Below, piece by piece: positions 34,268 to 42,697 of a stretch of DNA of 64,000 bases. The stretch is from Methanothermobacter tenebrarum (lineage in GTDB: Archaea > Methanobacteriota > Methanobacteria > Methanobacteriales > DSM-23052), in assembly GCF_023167465.1 (NCBI RefSeq), contig NZ_AP025698.1, forward strand, positions 1,041,001 through 1,105,000, written 5' to 3'. Position numbers and translations under genes: made by a program. Each line of letters opens with the position of its first letter. Position 1 is the first letter of the stretch. The notes beneath the pieces are model-generated. The model saw only the letters and a list, made by a program, of their open reading frames with translations, did no database searches and was not told where the DNA came from.

Positions 34268-35302
34268 ATGGGGAGGTTAATTATTTTGAAGGCCCTGAGG
34301 GTTCCTAAAAGGGACGCTGATACCATAATAAGAAGACTTATCAAGGATTCTCTCATAGATTCCAATTATAGGATTAATAGAGACCAAAGATCCGTTTTCA
34401 TACCATTAAAGGAGCCTGTAGATCCTAAGAAGATCCATGAGGATGCTTCAATCGTTGAAACAGAATTCCAGGAGAAAGAGAAGCGTCCAAGAGACTTTAA
34501 AGAGATCCTAAAGGATAAAATAGAGGATAGGCTCCTCAAGGATATAAGAAGATCATTCGACATCATAGGAGACATCATAATCTTAGAGATCCCAGAAGAA
34601 CTAGAAGAACACAAACACACAATAGGGGAGGCCCTCTTAAAATTCACGAAAAAACGTGGAGTATTCCGGAAAAAAAGCAAAGTCAAAGGCGTCAAACGTA
34701 TAAGGGAATTCGAACATCTTGCAGGTGAAAACTCAACCGAGACCATCCACGTCGAATATTCCACAAGGATAAAACTAGACATAAAAAAAGTCTACTTCAA
34801 CCCCAGGCTCGCGAATGAAAGAGAAAGAATCGCAAAACAAGTAAAAAAAGGAGAAATAATCCTCGACATGTTCGCGGGTGTCGGACCATTCTCCCTCGCC
34901 ATCGCAAGACACAAAAAAGCCTCCAAAATCTATGCAGTTGATATCAACCCCACAGCCATAAAATACCTAAAAGAGAATATCAGATTAAACAAGGCCCATG
35001 AGATCATACCATGTCACGGAGACATAAGAAAAGTTGCACAGAAAATCCCCGAAAAGTTTGACAGGATCATAATGAACCTCCCAGCAAGCGCCAAGGAATT
35101 CCTAGACCTAGCAATAAAACTAATAAAAGACGATGGGATAATACACTACTACGAATTTGCAAGAGACTTCAAAACCCCAACAGAACATCTACTAGAAGCC
35201 TCAAAGCCATTCAAAGTGAAAATACTCAACAAAAGGATCGTCAAATCAAAAAGTCCCGGGATTTGGCAGATCGCAATCGACGCAAAAATCCAGAAAACCT
35301 AA
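34268..35302 (+). CDS. trm5: tRNA (guanine-N1)-methyltransferase Trm5
   Basis: Makes m1G37 in tRNAs. About 344 aa, with an N-terminal D1-type domain (LKALRVPKRDADTIIRRL) and a central THUMP-unrelated beta domain. The catalytic Rossmann domain has FNPRLANERERIA, LDMFAGVGPFSLAIA (SAM motif I), AVDINPTAIKYL, NLPASAKEFLDLAI (the NLPxSA motif) and IIHYYEF. ATG 34268 was chosen because the frame upstream runs through IS remnant C. Its 3' end overlaps the mtnA stop by 4 nt. Confidence 0.93.
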   Translation: MGRLIILKALRVPKRDADTIIRRLIKDSLIDSNYRINRDQRSVFIPLKEPVDPKKIHEDASIVETEFQEKEKRPRDFKEILKDKIEDRLLKDIRRSFDIIGDIIILEIPEELEEHKHTIGEALLKFTKKRGVFRKKSKVKGVKRIREFEHLAGENSTETIHVEYSTRIKLDIKKVYFNPRLANERERIAKQVKKGEIILDMFAGVGPFSLAIARHKKASKIYAVDINPTAIKYLKENIRLNKAHEIIPCHGDIRKVAQKIPEKFDRIIMNLPASAKEFLDLAIKLIKDDGIIHYYEFARDFKTPTEHLLEASKPFKVKILNKRIVKSKSPGIWQIAIDAKIQKT

Positions 35303-36228
35303 ATAGGGTCTATCACACCATCCTCAGTGATTATGGCAGTTATAAGATCAGAGGGTACAATATCAAAAGCCGGGTTAACAACCTCCGTGCCCTTCGGGGC
35401 TATCCTACAACCTCCATAATATAAAACCTCATCAGAGCCCCTCTCCTCAATAACAGTATCATAGATACTATTCTCCTCATCAAAGGTGCTCCTAGGGGCC
35501 GCCACATAAAATGGCACCCCAAACCTCTCAGCGGCTAATGCAACCATCAAAGAGCCTATCTTATTAACAACACCACCCCTAGCAATCCTATCAGCCCCAA
35601 TTATAACCTTATCAATTTTGCCCTGTTGCATAAGGTAACCAGCCGCACCATCCACTATAAGCTTTACAGGGATCCTCTCCATTTGAAGCTCCCAAACGCT
35701 TAAACGGGCCCCCTGACCCAGTGGCCTTGTCTCATCACAAACCACCTTCACACGTTTACCCATACTATGGGCTGCCCTTATAACCCCAAGGGCCGTCCCA
35801 TAATCTACACATGCAAGGGCCCCAGCATTACAATGTGTGAGGATAGTATCCCCATCCTCAACTATGCTAGCCCCGTGCTCTCCGATGGCCCTTGTAGTCT
35901 CCATATCCTCCCTGTATATCCTCAGGGCTTCTTCTAGTGGGGAATCAGAGGATAGTGTTCTTTCAACCGCCCATTGCAAGTTTATGGCTGTTGGTCGTGA
36001 ACTCTTAATCTCCTCGGCGGCCTTTTTAATATCTTCATTGGCAAGGTCTGCTAGTGCAACTGCAAAGGCTGCTGCCACTCCTATAGCAGGGGCTCCCCTC
36101 ACAACCATATTCTTTATTGCGAATATAACATCCTTGTAGTCTTTACATTCGAAGTATTCAAGCTTGTCTGGTAGTTTTCGCTGGTCTATTAATAGTAGGC
36201 GGTCTTCTTCCCATTTAATGGTCTTCAA
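35299..36228 (-). CDS. mtnA: S-methyl-5-thioribose-1-phosphate isomerase
   Basis: Aldose-ketose isomerase of the methionine salvage route, related to eIF2B subunits. About 309 aa. Signatures are VRGAPAIGVAAAFAVAL, LTHCNAGALACVDYGTALG, CDETRPLGQGARL, IIGADRIARGGVVNKIG and APRSTFDE. The catalytic Cys is in HCNAG and the Asp in GADRI. I place the start at TTG 36228, 6 nt after GGGGGGTGAT, rather than at the GTG inside that motif. It follows nifB by 20 nt and may end the marker-gene operon. Confidence 0.9.
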   Translation of the reverse strand: MKTIKWEEDRLLLIDQRKLPDKLEYFECKDYKDVIFAIKNMVVRGAPAIGVAAAFAVALADLANEDIKKAAEEIKSSRPTAINLQWAVERTLSSDSPLEEALRIYREDMETTRAIGEHGASIVEDGDTILTHCNAGALACVDYGTALGVIRAAHSMGKRVKVVCDETRPLGQGARLSVWELQMERIPVKLIVDGAAGYLMQQGKIDKVIIGADRIARGGVVNKIGSLMVALAAERFGVPFYVAAPRSTFDEENSIYDTVIEERGSDEVLYYGGCRIAPKGTEVVNPAFDIVPSDLITAIITEDGVIDPI

Positions 36229-36248
36229 GGCAGGATCACCCCCCACAG

Positions 36249-37109
36249 CTAGTAGTGGCTTGCTGGTGTGATGTCCAAGTGTTTGTCCTTTTCACCTGGT
36301 ATCCCATAGGCGTCTGCACGACATTGCATACAAGCCCTGAAGACTGGTAGTATCTTCTCCACCTCGGCCCTTGCTTTTTCTATCTGTGCACATGTTGGTC
36401 TTGGATAATCTTTCATCTCACCTAGGGGTATTAGGGGTATTATGTTCATTAGGGATGCTCCCCTCTTTTTAACTTCACGGGCTATATCAGTGATGTGATT
36501 GTCATTTAATCCTGGTATGAGTACAGTGTTGACCTTGACTATGATACCCTTTTTAGCGGCTTTTTCTATGCCCTCAAGTTGGTTTTTAGAGAGTATCTTG
36601 AAGGCTTCTTTCCCCTTGTAAACTTTTCCCTTGTAGATGACATGTGAGTATATCTTTTCGCCTATTTCAGGGTCTATTGCATTTACTGTGACTGTTATTG
36701 TCTTCACGCCGAGTTTGGCCAGTTCATCCGCCTTTTTGGGGAGTAGGAGGCCGTTAGTACTCATGCACTTTATGAGGTCTGGGAATTTCTCATTGGCTCG
36801 TTTAAAGAATTCGAAGGTTTCTTCGTTGGCCAGTGCATCACCCGGACCGGCGACGCCTATTACTGATATTGGCATCTCCCCCGTGACCTTTTCAACGTGT
36901 TTTATAGCATCTTCTACGCTCATAACCCTCGCGGTTACCCCGGGGCGCATTTCGCATTCGCTTATCTCCCTGGTGCAGAACCTGCAGTGTATGTTACATT
37001 TAGGTGCGATGGGTAGGTGTATTCTCCCCACCTTGTCGTGGATTTTCTCATTAAAGCATGGGTGGGCCTTTGTTATGTGTGCGAATCTTGTCTGGCGTGG
37101 TATAACCAT
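36249..37109 (-). CDS. nifB: NifB radical SAM protein ([8Fe-9S-C] cluster precursor synthesis)
   Basis: Radical SAM enzyme that inserts carbide and fuses two [4Fe-4S] clusters to the L-cluster. About 286 aa without a NifX domain, as in methanogens. Motifs are HPCFNEKIHDKVGRIHLPIA, CNIHCRFC (C-x3-C-x2-C), ECEMRPGVTARVM and the C-terminal CMQCRADAYGIPGE, all hallmarks of NifB. It overlaps or abuts the mmp17 stop within a run of methanogenesis marker genes, with no nif structural gene in view. ATG 37109 is preferred; TTG 37118 is possible. Confidence 0.93.
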   Translation of the reverse strand: MVIPRQTRFAHITKAHPCFNEKIHDKVGRIHLPIAPKCNIHCRFCTREISECEMRPGVTARVMSVEDAIKHVEKVTGEMPISVIGVAGPGDALANEETFEFFKRANEKFPDLIKCMSTNGLLLPKKADELAKLGVKTITVTVNAIDPEIGEKIYSHVIYKGKVYKGKEAFKILSKNQLEGIEKAAKKGIIVKVNTVLIPGLNDNHITDIAREVKKRGASLMNIIPLIPLGEMKDYPRPTCAQIEKARAEVEKILPVFRACMQCRADAYGIPGEKDKHLDITPASHY

Positions 37110-37114
37110 CCTAT

Positions 37115-37666
37115 TCAACTCCTTATCTCCCTGGTCATCTTATATGCTTTTTTTATCCATTCTTCCTGGAGTATTTCGTCGGTGCATACCATTGCTATTA
37201 TATTATCCTCTGAGATGTCCCTTATGACGCGGAAGCCTTCCGGTATTATCCTGAAGATTGCATCATATATTTTCTTTTTGAGGGTCTCTTGGGGGTCGTG
37301 GACCATTAAACCTTCTAGTTTGACTGTGGGATCTTCGATTATTATCTCGAATCTTGTTGGTTGTTGTATTTTTTCTCTTCCTTCTAGTCTCCAGAGTTTT
37401 TCGAGTAACTGGGGTAAGTATGTTTCATCTGTTATGCGTAGGTGGAGTTTGCCCTCTTCGTCATATTCTGGTATCGCCATATCCTCCAGGTAAATTGGTG
37501 ATGCTGCCCTGGCAAATTTGACCACGATTATGAAGACCGGCTCGCGGGGGTCTGCGAATATTCGCAGATCCTCTACCGCCCTCCCAAGCTGCAACTCCTG
37601 GAGCACTTGTTTTACTACTAGTTCATATGCTTCGGCGCCTTCACGATCATAGCATTCTACTTTCAT
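37115..37666 (-). CDS. mmp17: Methanogenesis marker protein 17
   Basis: 183 aa, one of the proteins found only in methyl-coenzyme M reductase-bearing archaea. Recognised by KVECYDREGAEAYELVVKQ, FIIVVKFARAASPIYLED and RITDETYLPQLLEKLWRLEGR. Recent work, as I recall it, places Mmp17 in the ATP-driven Mcr activation complex with McrC, Mmp3, Mmp7 and A2. Start ATG 37666 overlaps the mmp15 stop; the frame opens much further upstream but that part is the antisense of mmp15. Confidence 0.92.
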   Translation of the reverse strand: MKVECYDREGAEAYELVVKQVLQELQLGRAVEDLRIFADPREPVFIIVVKFARAASPIYLEDMAIPEYDEEGKLHLRITDETYLPQLLEKLWRLEGREKIQQPTRFEIIIEDPTVKLEGLMVHDPQETLKKKIYDAIFRIIPEGFRVIRDISEDNIIAMVCTDEILQEEWIKKAYKMTREIRS

Positions 37667-38910
37667 CCCCTTTCCCCTTTTCCTGTTTTGGCCATGCCTG
37701 ATACGAGTAGGGCGGCTCCAACTGCCCCTATGTATTGGGAGTTTTCCGGTACTATTATGTCTATGCCTCCTAGGATGTCGCTCATGGCCTCTACCAGTCC
37801 TTCGATGAGTGATGTTCCACCTACTTGTATTACGGGTTCTCTCACGTCTATTTCCTGGAGTTGTTGTTCGTAGACTTGTTCTGCTACTGAGTGGCATGCT
37901 GCTGCTGCAACATCCTCGCGGGTGCTTCCAGCTGCTAGTGCTGTTACAAGGTCTTGTATTCCGAATACTATGCAGTAACTGTCCAGTGGCGCGTTGTGAT
38001 AGTCTCCCTCTATTGCGAGGGAACCTAACTCGGTGATGTCTACTCCCAGTCTTCTCGCTGTTATCTCGAGGAATCTTCCTGAGGCTCCCGCGCAGATTCC
38101 ACCCATCGTGAAGTTGTCTGGTATGCTGTCGTGTACTGTTATGACCTTGTTGTCCATTCCCCCTATGTCTATAACTGTTGCCTCACCCTTTTGGTGGTTT
38201 GCCAGGAATACCGCGCCTTTGGAGTTCACACTTAATTCTTCTTGTATTAGGTCTGCGTTGAAGCGTCTTCCTATTGTGAGTCTCCCGTATCCTGTGACTC
38301 CCATGCCATCGATGTCCCCTATTTTGTAATCTGTTTCCTTGAAGGCTTCTTTTATGCCTTCTTCCGCGGAGCTTATAACGTCTGTTGTGGGTATCCATCC
38401 TGTGCCTATGATTTCATTGTCTTCCATTAGCACTACCTTGGTTGTTGTTGAACCCGAGTCTATCCCTAATGTGAGTCCTTCCTGTTTTTCCCTTGCTAGC
38501 ATGCTCTTTCTAGATACTATGGTTGAGAGCGCCTCCATTCTAATGAATAATTCATCCGCTTTGGTTCTTTCCGTGAATGAGTAGGTTACGACTGGCAGTC
38601 TCGTGTTTTGTTGGATGAATCTTCTTATCTCGTTCCTTACCAGGGCTCCTTCAGCACATCTGAAACATGTTGCTATGAACACGGCATCGGCGTCTGTTCT
38701 CCCCTCCACGACTGACATCGCCCTTGCTATCATGAGTTTTATACCCGAACTTGCACATTCAAAGCCGAATTTTTTATAAGCCTCATCTATATAATCCAGG
38801 TCCGTTTCTGGGATGACTATCTCGGCTCCGAAGGTCTCAGCCGCCCTTTCTATCTCCTTTTGAACGCCACTGTATTCTGTACCACATGATATTTGGGCTA
38901 TCTTAACCAT
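37663..38910 (-). CDS. mmp15: Methanogenesis marker protein 15 (BcrAD-type ATPase)
   Basis: About 415 aa. It joins an N-terminal domain with conserved cysteines (ISCGTEYSGVQ, ATCFRCAEGA) to an actin-fold ATPase of the hydroxyacyl-CoA dehydratase activator family (TLGIDSGSTTTKVVLMED, VIDIGGMDNKVI, GGICAGASGRFLE, IQVGGTSLI). In activators of that family the cysteine in the ICAG motif binds a [4Fe-4S] cluster shared by two subunits, and ATP drives a low-potential electron transfer. A similar role in Mcr maturation is plausible. Start ATG 38910; the frame opens 18 nt earlier. Confidence 0.92.
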   Translation of the reverse strand: MVKIAQISCGTEYSGVQKEIERAAETFGAEIVIPETDLDYIDEAYKKFGFECASSGIKLMIARAMSVVEGRTDADAVFIATCFRCAEGALVRNEIRRFIQQNTRLPVVTYSFTERTKADELFIRMEALSTIVSRKSMLAREKQEGLTLGIDSGSTTTKVVLMEDNEIIGTGWIPTTDVISSAEEGIKEAFKETDYKIGDIDGMGVTGYGRLTIGRRFNADLIQEELSVNSKGAVFLANHQKGEATVIDIGGMDNKVITVHDSIPDNFTMGGICAGASGRFLEITARRLGVDITELGSLAIEGDYHNAPLDSYCIVFGIQDLVTALAAGSTREDVAAAACHSVAEQVYEQQLQEIDVREPVIQVGGTSLIEGLVEAMSDILGGIDIIVPENSQYIGAVGAALLVSGMAKTGKGERG

Positions 38911-39349
38911 TTTCAGCCTCCAATTCATCCAGGAATGTGTTTATCTTATTAACTACTTCTATTGTCTCTTCACGACTCCTAGGATACTTTAATTCTAGTA
39001 TGGGTATCCTTTTTTGTCTTAAGTAATATACACAGAGTTCATTGGTCCTCGAGCATCCCATGCAACCGAAACCGAATGGGGCGTCCTCCATGATTATGGC
39101 AGCGTCAGCCTCCTCGATTAGGGGACCGAATATTGACATCCGCCCCCTGACCCCTGATGGGACTTCTATCGCCGCATATTTAAGCCCCTTTAGGGGGTCT
39201 TCTTGTGTTATGTTGAATGGTGGCGAGTCGATCTCAGGGTCTGTCACCTTTCTCCTTATCTCCTTTTGTAGTATGAGGGGTTCGTGGCCTTTTCTCTCCA
39301 CGAGATCCGCTAATATGAGAGAGTTTGGTGGGAATATTGCTATTTTCAA
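38903..39349 (-). CDS. mmp5: Methanogenesis marker protein 5
   Basis: 148-aa methanogen-specific protein. Recognised by KIAIFPPNSLILADLVERKG, PPFNITQEDPLKGLKYA and EDAPFGFGCMGCSRTNELC. The cysteines in the last motif could hold a metal or cluster. It overlaps mmp15 by 8 nt and DUF2111 by 4 nt, so translation is coupled. Biochemical role unknown. Confidence 0.92.
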   Translation of the reverse strand: MKIAIFPPNSLILADLVERKGHEPLILQKEIRRKVTDPEIDSPPFNITQEDPLKGLKYAAIEVPSGVRGRMSIFGPLIEEADAAIIMEDAPFGFGCMGCSRTNELCVYYLRQKRIPILELKYPRSREETIEVVNKINTFLDELEAENG

Positions 39350-39720
39350 TGTTTAATCCTCCTTTCCCTTGTGGGGGTGGGTCTTCTTGAAATCTCCCTG
39401 ATGTCTGTGAATATGCCCTTTGTTATGTCCACGATGCCTATAGCCCCTATAATCTCCCCCTTTTCTTTGAGTGGGACTACTATGACTGGAGTGCCCTTGT
39501 ATGGTCCCGTTTCTGGGATTTCCCTTGCAGTTTTCCCTGTTTTTAAGACCTTCTCAAGTACTGGTCCCGTGTAATTGTAGTCTAATACTTTGCCTTCTTC
39601 TATTCTGAGGCCTTTTTTTTCTCTGCTCCTTATTGTGAGGGGTAGTCGTCCTACGAGTTCGTGTATGCAGGTTGCGAGTTCTTCGAGTTCCTTCCCGGTT
39701 GATGATGGGGTTATCTCCAT
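39346..39720 (-). CDS. DUF2111 protein (PAS/GAF-like) of the marker operon
   Basis: 124 aa. A GAF/PAS-like sensory fold is suggested by LATCIHELVGRLPLTIRSREKKG, then GTPVIVVPLKEKGEIIGAIGIVDIT. It regularly accompanies marker genes 5, 6 and 3 in methanogens. No ligand residue is obvious. It overlaps the mmp5 start by 4 nt and follows mmp6 after one nucleotide. A sensor or adaptor in Mcr assembly is possible, by context only. Confidence 0.82.
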   Translation of the reverse strand: MEITPSSTGKELEELATCIHELVGRLPLTIRSREKKGLRIEEGKVLDYNYTGPVLEKVLKTGKTAREIPETGPYKGTPVIVVPLKEKGEIIGAIGIVDITKGIFTDIREISRRPTPTRERRIKH

Positions 39721-39721
39721 T

Positions 39722-40153
39722 TTAAACCCTCATTAGTTTCTTGGCTATCTTCTTGAAGGTGTCAACGTCTATTCTTTTTTTCTCATGGAGGCTTACCTTC
39801 TGCGGTTTGGAGAGGGCTTCACTCACATATCCTAAGAGTTTGAATTCCTTTTCGAGTTGGTGGAAGCCCTCCCTGGCACCGCCCCTATGTGCCCTGCACC
39901 TTCTAGGGTCTCCTGGTGGGAATCCCCTCTCCTTTAAGAAGATGTTGTTTGGGTCGAATTCCCTTATCTCCCTGGCAGCCCTTTCCACGAGTTCCTTTTC
40001 TCCGTGGATTAGCGCACCATAACATGTGGATTTTATTGTGAGGGGCAGGCCCATCATGTGGATCTTGTGGACGAGTTCGGCCGGGCTTAGGTTTGCATTC
40101 GGCCCTAATATTACCATCCTTGTGGATTCATCCTGGCTTTTTTTCTCTAACAT
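39722..40153 (-). CDS. mmp6: Methanogenesis marker protein 6
   Basis: About 143 aa. Recognised by MVILGPNANLSPAELVHKI, TIKSTCYGALIHGE and the basic RGFPPGDPRRCRAHRGGARE motif. The start is uncertain. ATG 40153 has GGAG about 9 nt upstream and overlaps mmp3 by 26 nt; ATG 40117 starts directly at the conserved MVILGPNAN with AGGATGA upstream. Function unknown; it sits in the translationally coupled mmp3-6-5-15-17 run. Confidence 0.9.
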   Translation of the reverse strand: MLEKKSQDESTRMVILGPNANLSPAELVHKIHMMGLPLTIKSTCYGALIHGEKELVERAAREIREFDPNNIFLKERGFPPGDPRRCRAHRGGAREGFHQLEKEFKLLGYVSEALSKPQKVSLHEKKRIDVDTFKKIAKKLMRV

Positions 40154-41672
40154 AGACCGTGTCTCCTTCTTTAAATTTTTCAACATTTTCCAGGCCCTTT
40201 GTTATCCTCCCTATTATGTTTGTGGCGTTGAATGGTTCGCCTGTTGGGCCGAATTCGTCGTTGTCTTCGAGTCTTACTCCGATCAAGCCCACGTGGTGGC
40301 GTGACATGTTGGTCACTCCTAGTTCCCCTGCTTTGACGCATCCTGTTGGCGTGTTTTCTGGTATTATGCCCTTGGCTTCGCTTTTCTCGCCTTTGAACAT
40401 CACTACTTTCATGCCCGGGAATGCGAAGTGGACTTCCATTGATCCTATGGGCGAGTCTATGAGTCCTGAGATCTTTTTGAAGTACCATATTGAGCGTGGT
40501 GCTTTTTCATCCATTTCTATTTCTAGGATTTTGTCTTCTTCGACGCCGAATGTTTTAACCTTTTTCTCCTTTAGGATGTCCATTGTATATTTGGGGTCTT
40601 GCCTTACTATGATGGCTTTATCGTCTTTTAGGCCATCTCTTATCTGTTCTATGCCATGTTCTTGGAGGTATTTTTCCGCTTCTTTCTGCGTCATGTTAAC
40701 TGTCATTATACGGCCTGGTTCGCATTCTATTGTTATCTGGTCTCCTTGTCTTGCTATATCCACTAGTTCCATCCCATTCTGGACTGTTCCTATTAGGTTG
40801 TGTGATGGTGTTGAAACCCGGTCTTCCCTGTAGATGTATACGCGCCCTGCCCCTCGCCCCCTGTTCCTGAGGGTTACTGTCCCCCTTTTCCTCTGTTCTA
40901 TGCGCTCCACGCTCTTCCTGATACCCTCCAACGCATATAATCCTATGAACGAATTTGACTCGTAGTCTACTCTGACTTTACCATCCTCTAGTAGTGAGAA
41001 GAAGTGCTCAACAGATTCTGGGGAATCATCTGTGGGTTTTACCTTGACATAAGTGAATACTTGGTTTCCATCTTCTAGTATGGTGTCAAGGTCTGTTACG
41101 GCAGCACTTTTCACTATACTTCTACGTTCTATTACAGGTTCGACTTCTTCGATGTAGTCATCTTCTGTGAGAGATAATACTGTTCTTCTGCCACCTGTTA
41201 TCTTCGCAAAAACCCCCCTGTTGTATGGTGGAACCCCATATATGCTGGAGTGTTCATCTTTGCTGAATATCACGTGTGTAGATTCTGGGCTGAACCCTGA
41301 AAGGCTTAATATTACCTCGTTTTTATTATATTGGTGTTCTTGGTGTGTGGGTTCTAGGCTTGTTTTGATGGGGCCTATGGCCACTTCATCTGGTGTTGTC
41401 CATCTTATCCTTTGGCCTTTGAATTTTTTGTAATTTTCTCTCCAGGCTTTTATGAGTGGTTTGACTTTTTCATCTTCTAGTATTTCGATTATGATGCTTC
41501 CTGCTGTTGTTTTGATCCTGTATTTGTTGATGTGTTTTTCAAATTCTTCTTTTCCTTTTATGACGCTTATGACCGAACCTTTTATGTAGGGGGCTTTTGC
41601 GGCTTTTATAGCATCTTTTACTGTGGAGCCTTCTGGTAGTTCAACTTCTTGGTCGTTGATTTTAATAAGCAA
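40128..41672 (-). CDS. mmp3: Methanogenesis marker protein 3 (cyclophilin-like UPF0288)
   Basis: About 514 aa. The N-terminus is a ubiquitin/ThiS-like domain (LLIKINDQEVELPEGSTVKDAI). The middle has repeated beta segments (TVTLRNRGRGAGRVYIYRED), and the C-terminal third is cyclophilin-like (MSRHHVGLIGVRLEDNDEFGPTGEP, FNATNIIGRITKGLE). As I recall, Mmp3 is part of the purified Mcr activation complex. Start TTG 41672 lies 6 nt after GGGGGAG and directly behind the mmp2 stop; the GTG at 41687 would lie inside that motif. Confidence 0.92.
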   Translation of the reverse strand: MLIKINDQEVELPEGSTVKDAIKAAKAPYIKGSVISVIKGKEEFEKHINKYRIKTTAGSIIIEILEDEKVKPLIKAWRENYKKFKGQRIRWTTPDEVAIGPIKTSLEPTHQEHQYNKNEVILSLSGFSPESTHVIFSKDEHSSIYGVPPYNRGVFAKITGGRRTVLSLTEDDYIEEVEPVIERRSIVKSAAVTDLDTILEDGNQVFTYVKVKPTDDSPESVEHFFSLLEDGKVRVDYESNSFIGLYALEGIRKSVERIEQRKRGTVTLRNRGRGAGRVYIYREDRVSTPSHNLIGTVQNGMELVDIARQGDQITIECEPGRIMTVNMTQKEAEKYLQEHGIEQIRDGLKDDKAIIVRQDPKYTMDILKEKKVKTFGVEEDKILEIEMDEKAPRSIWYFKKISGLIDSPIGSMEVHFAFPGMKVVMFKGEKSEAKGIIPENTPTGCVKAGELGVTNMSRHHVGLIGVRLEDNDEFGPTGEPFNATNIIGRITKGLENVEKFKEGDTVYVREKKPG

Positions 41673-41673
41673 C

Positions 41674-42675
41674 TTATTCTCCCCCACTTTTTTGGGTTTC
41701 TTCTTTTATACCCATTATAATGTCCTTTTCAAAGTCGAATAGTGTCCTTTTCTCATCATCGAAGGTTATGTAGAGCTTTTTTTCGTCTATTATCTCCCCG
41801 GCGACGGTTGAGGTTATGTTAACTGATTCTAATAAGCTTATACATTCCTTTACGTTCTCCTGTTTTGCTGTGAGAACGAAACCGGCGCCTGGGTATAATC
41901 GCAGCCAATCCTCCCATTTAATGCCCTTCTTCTTGGGGATCTTCTCTAATTCGACGGTTGCACCAACATTTGACGCTTCCAGGAGCATTCCAAGAGTTCC
42001 TAGCGTCCCAGGGTTGCTTATATCCTTACCAGCTGTTAATAATCTTTTTGATGCGATTTCTTCCATGATTTTTATCTGGGCCCTTACAAGTTCCGGTTCC
42101 TTGTGGCTCGTGGTGTCCCAGTTGAGGGGAAAGCTTGGATGTTGTCTACCATCCAAATCTATACCTATTATTATCTTATCCCCTGGTTTCGCATCACAGC
42201 TTGTTATGATAGCATCCTCCGAAACTAGGCCCGTTATTGAAACGTCTAGGGCATTATAGGGGGTGTCCGGGTGCACGTGACCGCCCACCATGGGTACTCC
42301 AAATTTCTCCACGCCCTTTCTTACACCTTCCATAACCTTTCTGCAGGTTTCTTTGTCCTTTACTGATAGTACGTTAACCATTCCAATAGGCTTGCCCCCC
42401 ATCGCCGCAATGTCATTGACATTAACTAGTACTGAACAGTACCCTGCCCAGTATGGGTCTGCTTCCATCAGCCTCCCCCATATACCATCGGCTGCTATTA
42501 AAAGTAGTTTACCGTCCCCGAGGCGTATTGCAGATGCGTCATCCCCAAAACTAATATATGTTTTACCTGATACCCTGTCAACTTCATTGAGTAATGATAC
42601 AACCTCTCTTATGGGTTTTTTACGTGTTACTCCCTCATAATTTTTCACGGATTCTATAATTGAATCTATGTCCAA
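41674..42675 (-). CDS. mmp2: Methanogenesis marker protein 2 (AIR synthase / SelD-like)
   Basis: 333 aa of the PurM/ThiL/SelD ATP-binding fold. Motifs are SFGDDASAIRLGDGKLLLIAADG, VNVNDIAAMGGKPIGMVNVL, GHVHPDTPYNALDVSITG and the C-terminal PGAGFVLTA. The family typically activates a substrate with ATP; this member's substrate is not known. The gene precedes mmp3 with coupling and follows the DUF2117 gene after 22 nt. Confidence 0.92.
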   Translation of the reverse strand: MDIDSIIESVKNYEGVTRKKPIREVVSLLNEVDRVSGKTYISFGDDASAIRLGDGKLLLIAADGIWGRLMEADPYWAGYCSVLVNVNDIAAMGGKPIGMVNVLSVKDKETCRKVMEGVRKGVEKFGVPMVGGHVHPDTPYNALDVSITGLVSEDAIITSCDAKPGDKIIIGIDLDGRQHPSFPLNWDTTSHKEPELVRAQIKIMEEIASKRLLTAGKDISNPGTLGTLGMLLEASNVGATVELEKIPKKKGIKWEDWLRLYPGAGFVLTAKQENVKECISLLESVNITSTVAGEIIDEKKLYITFDDEKRTLFDFEKDIIMGIKEETQKSGGE

Positions 42676-42697
42676 TTGCCCACCTCAAAACCTTGCA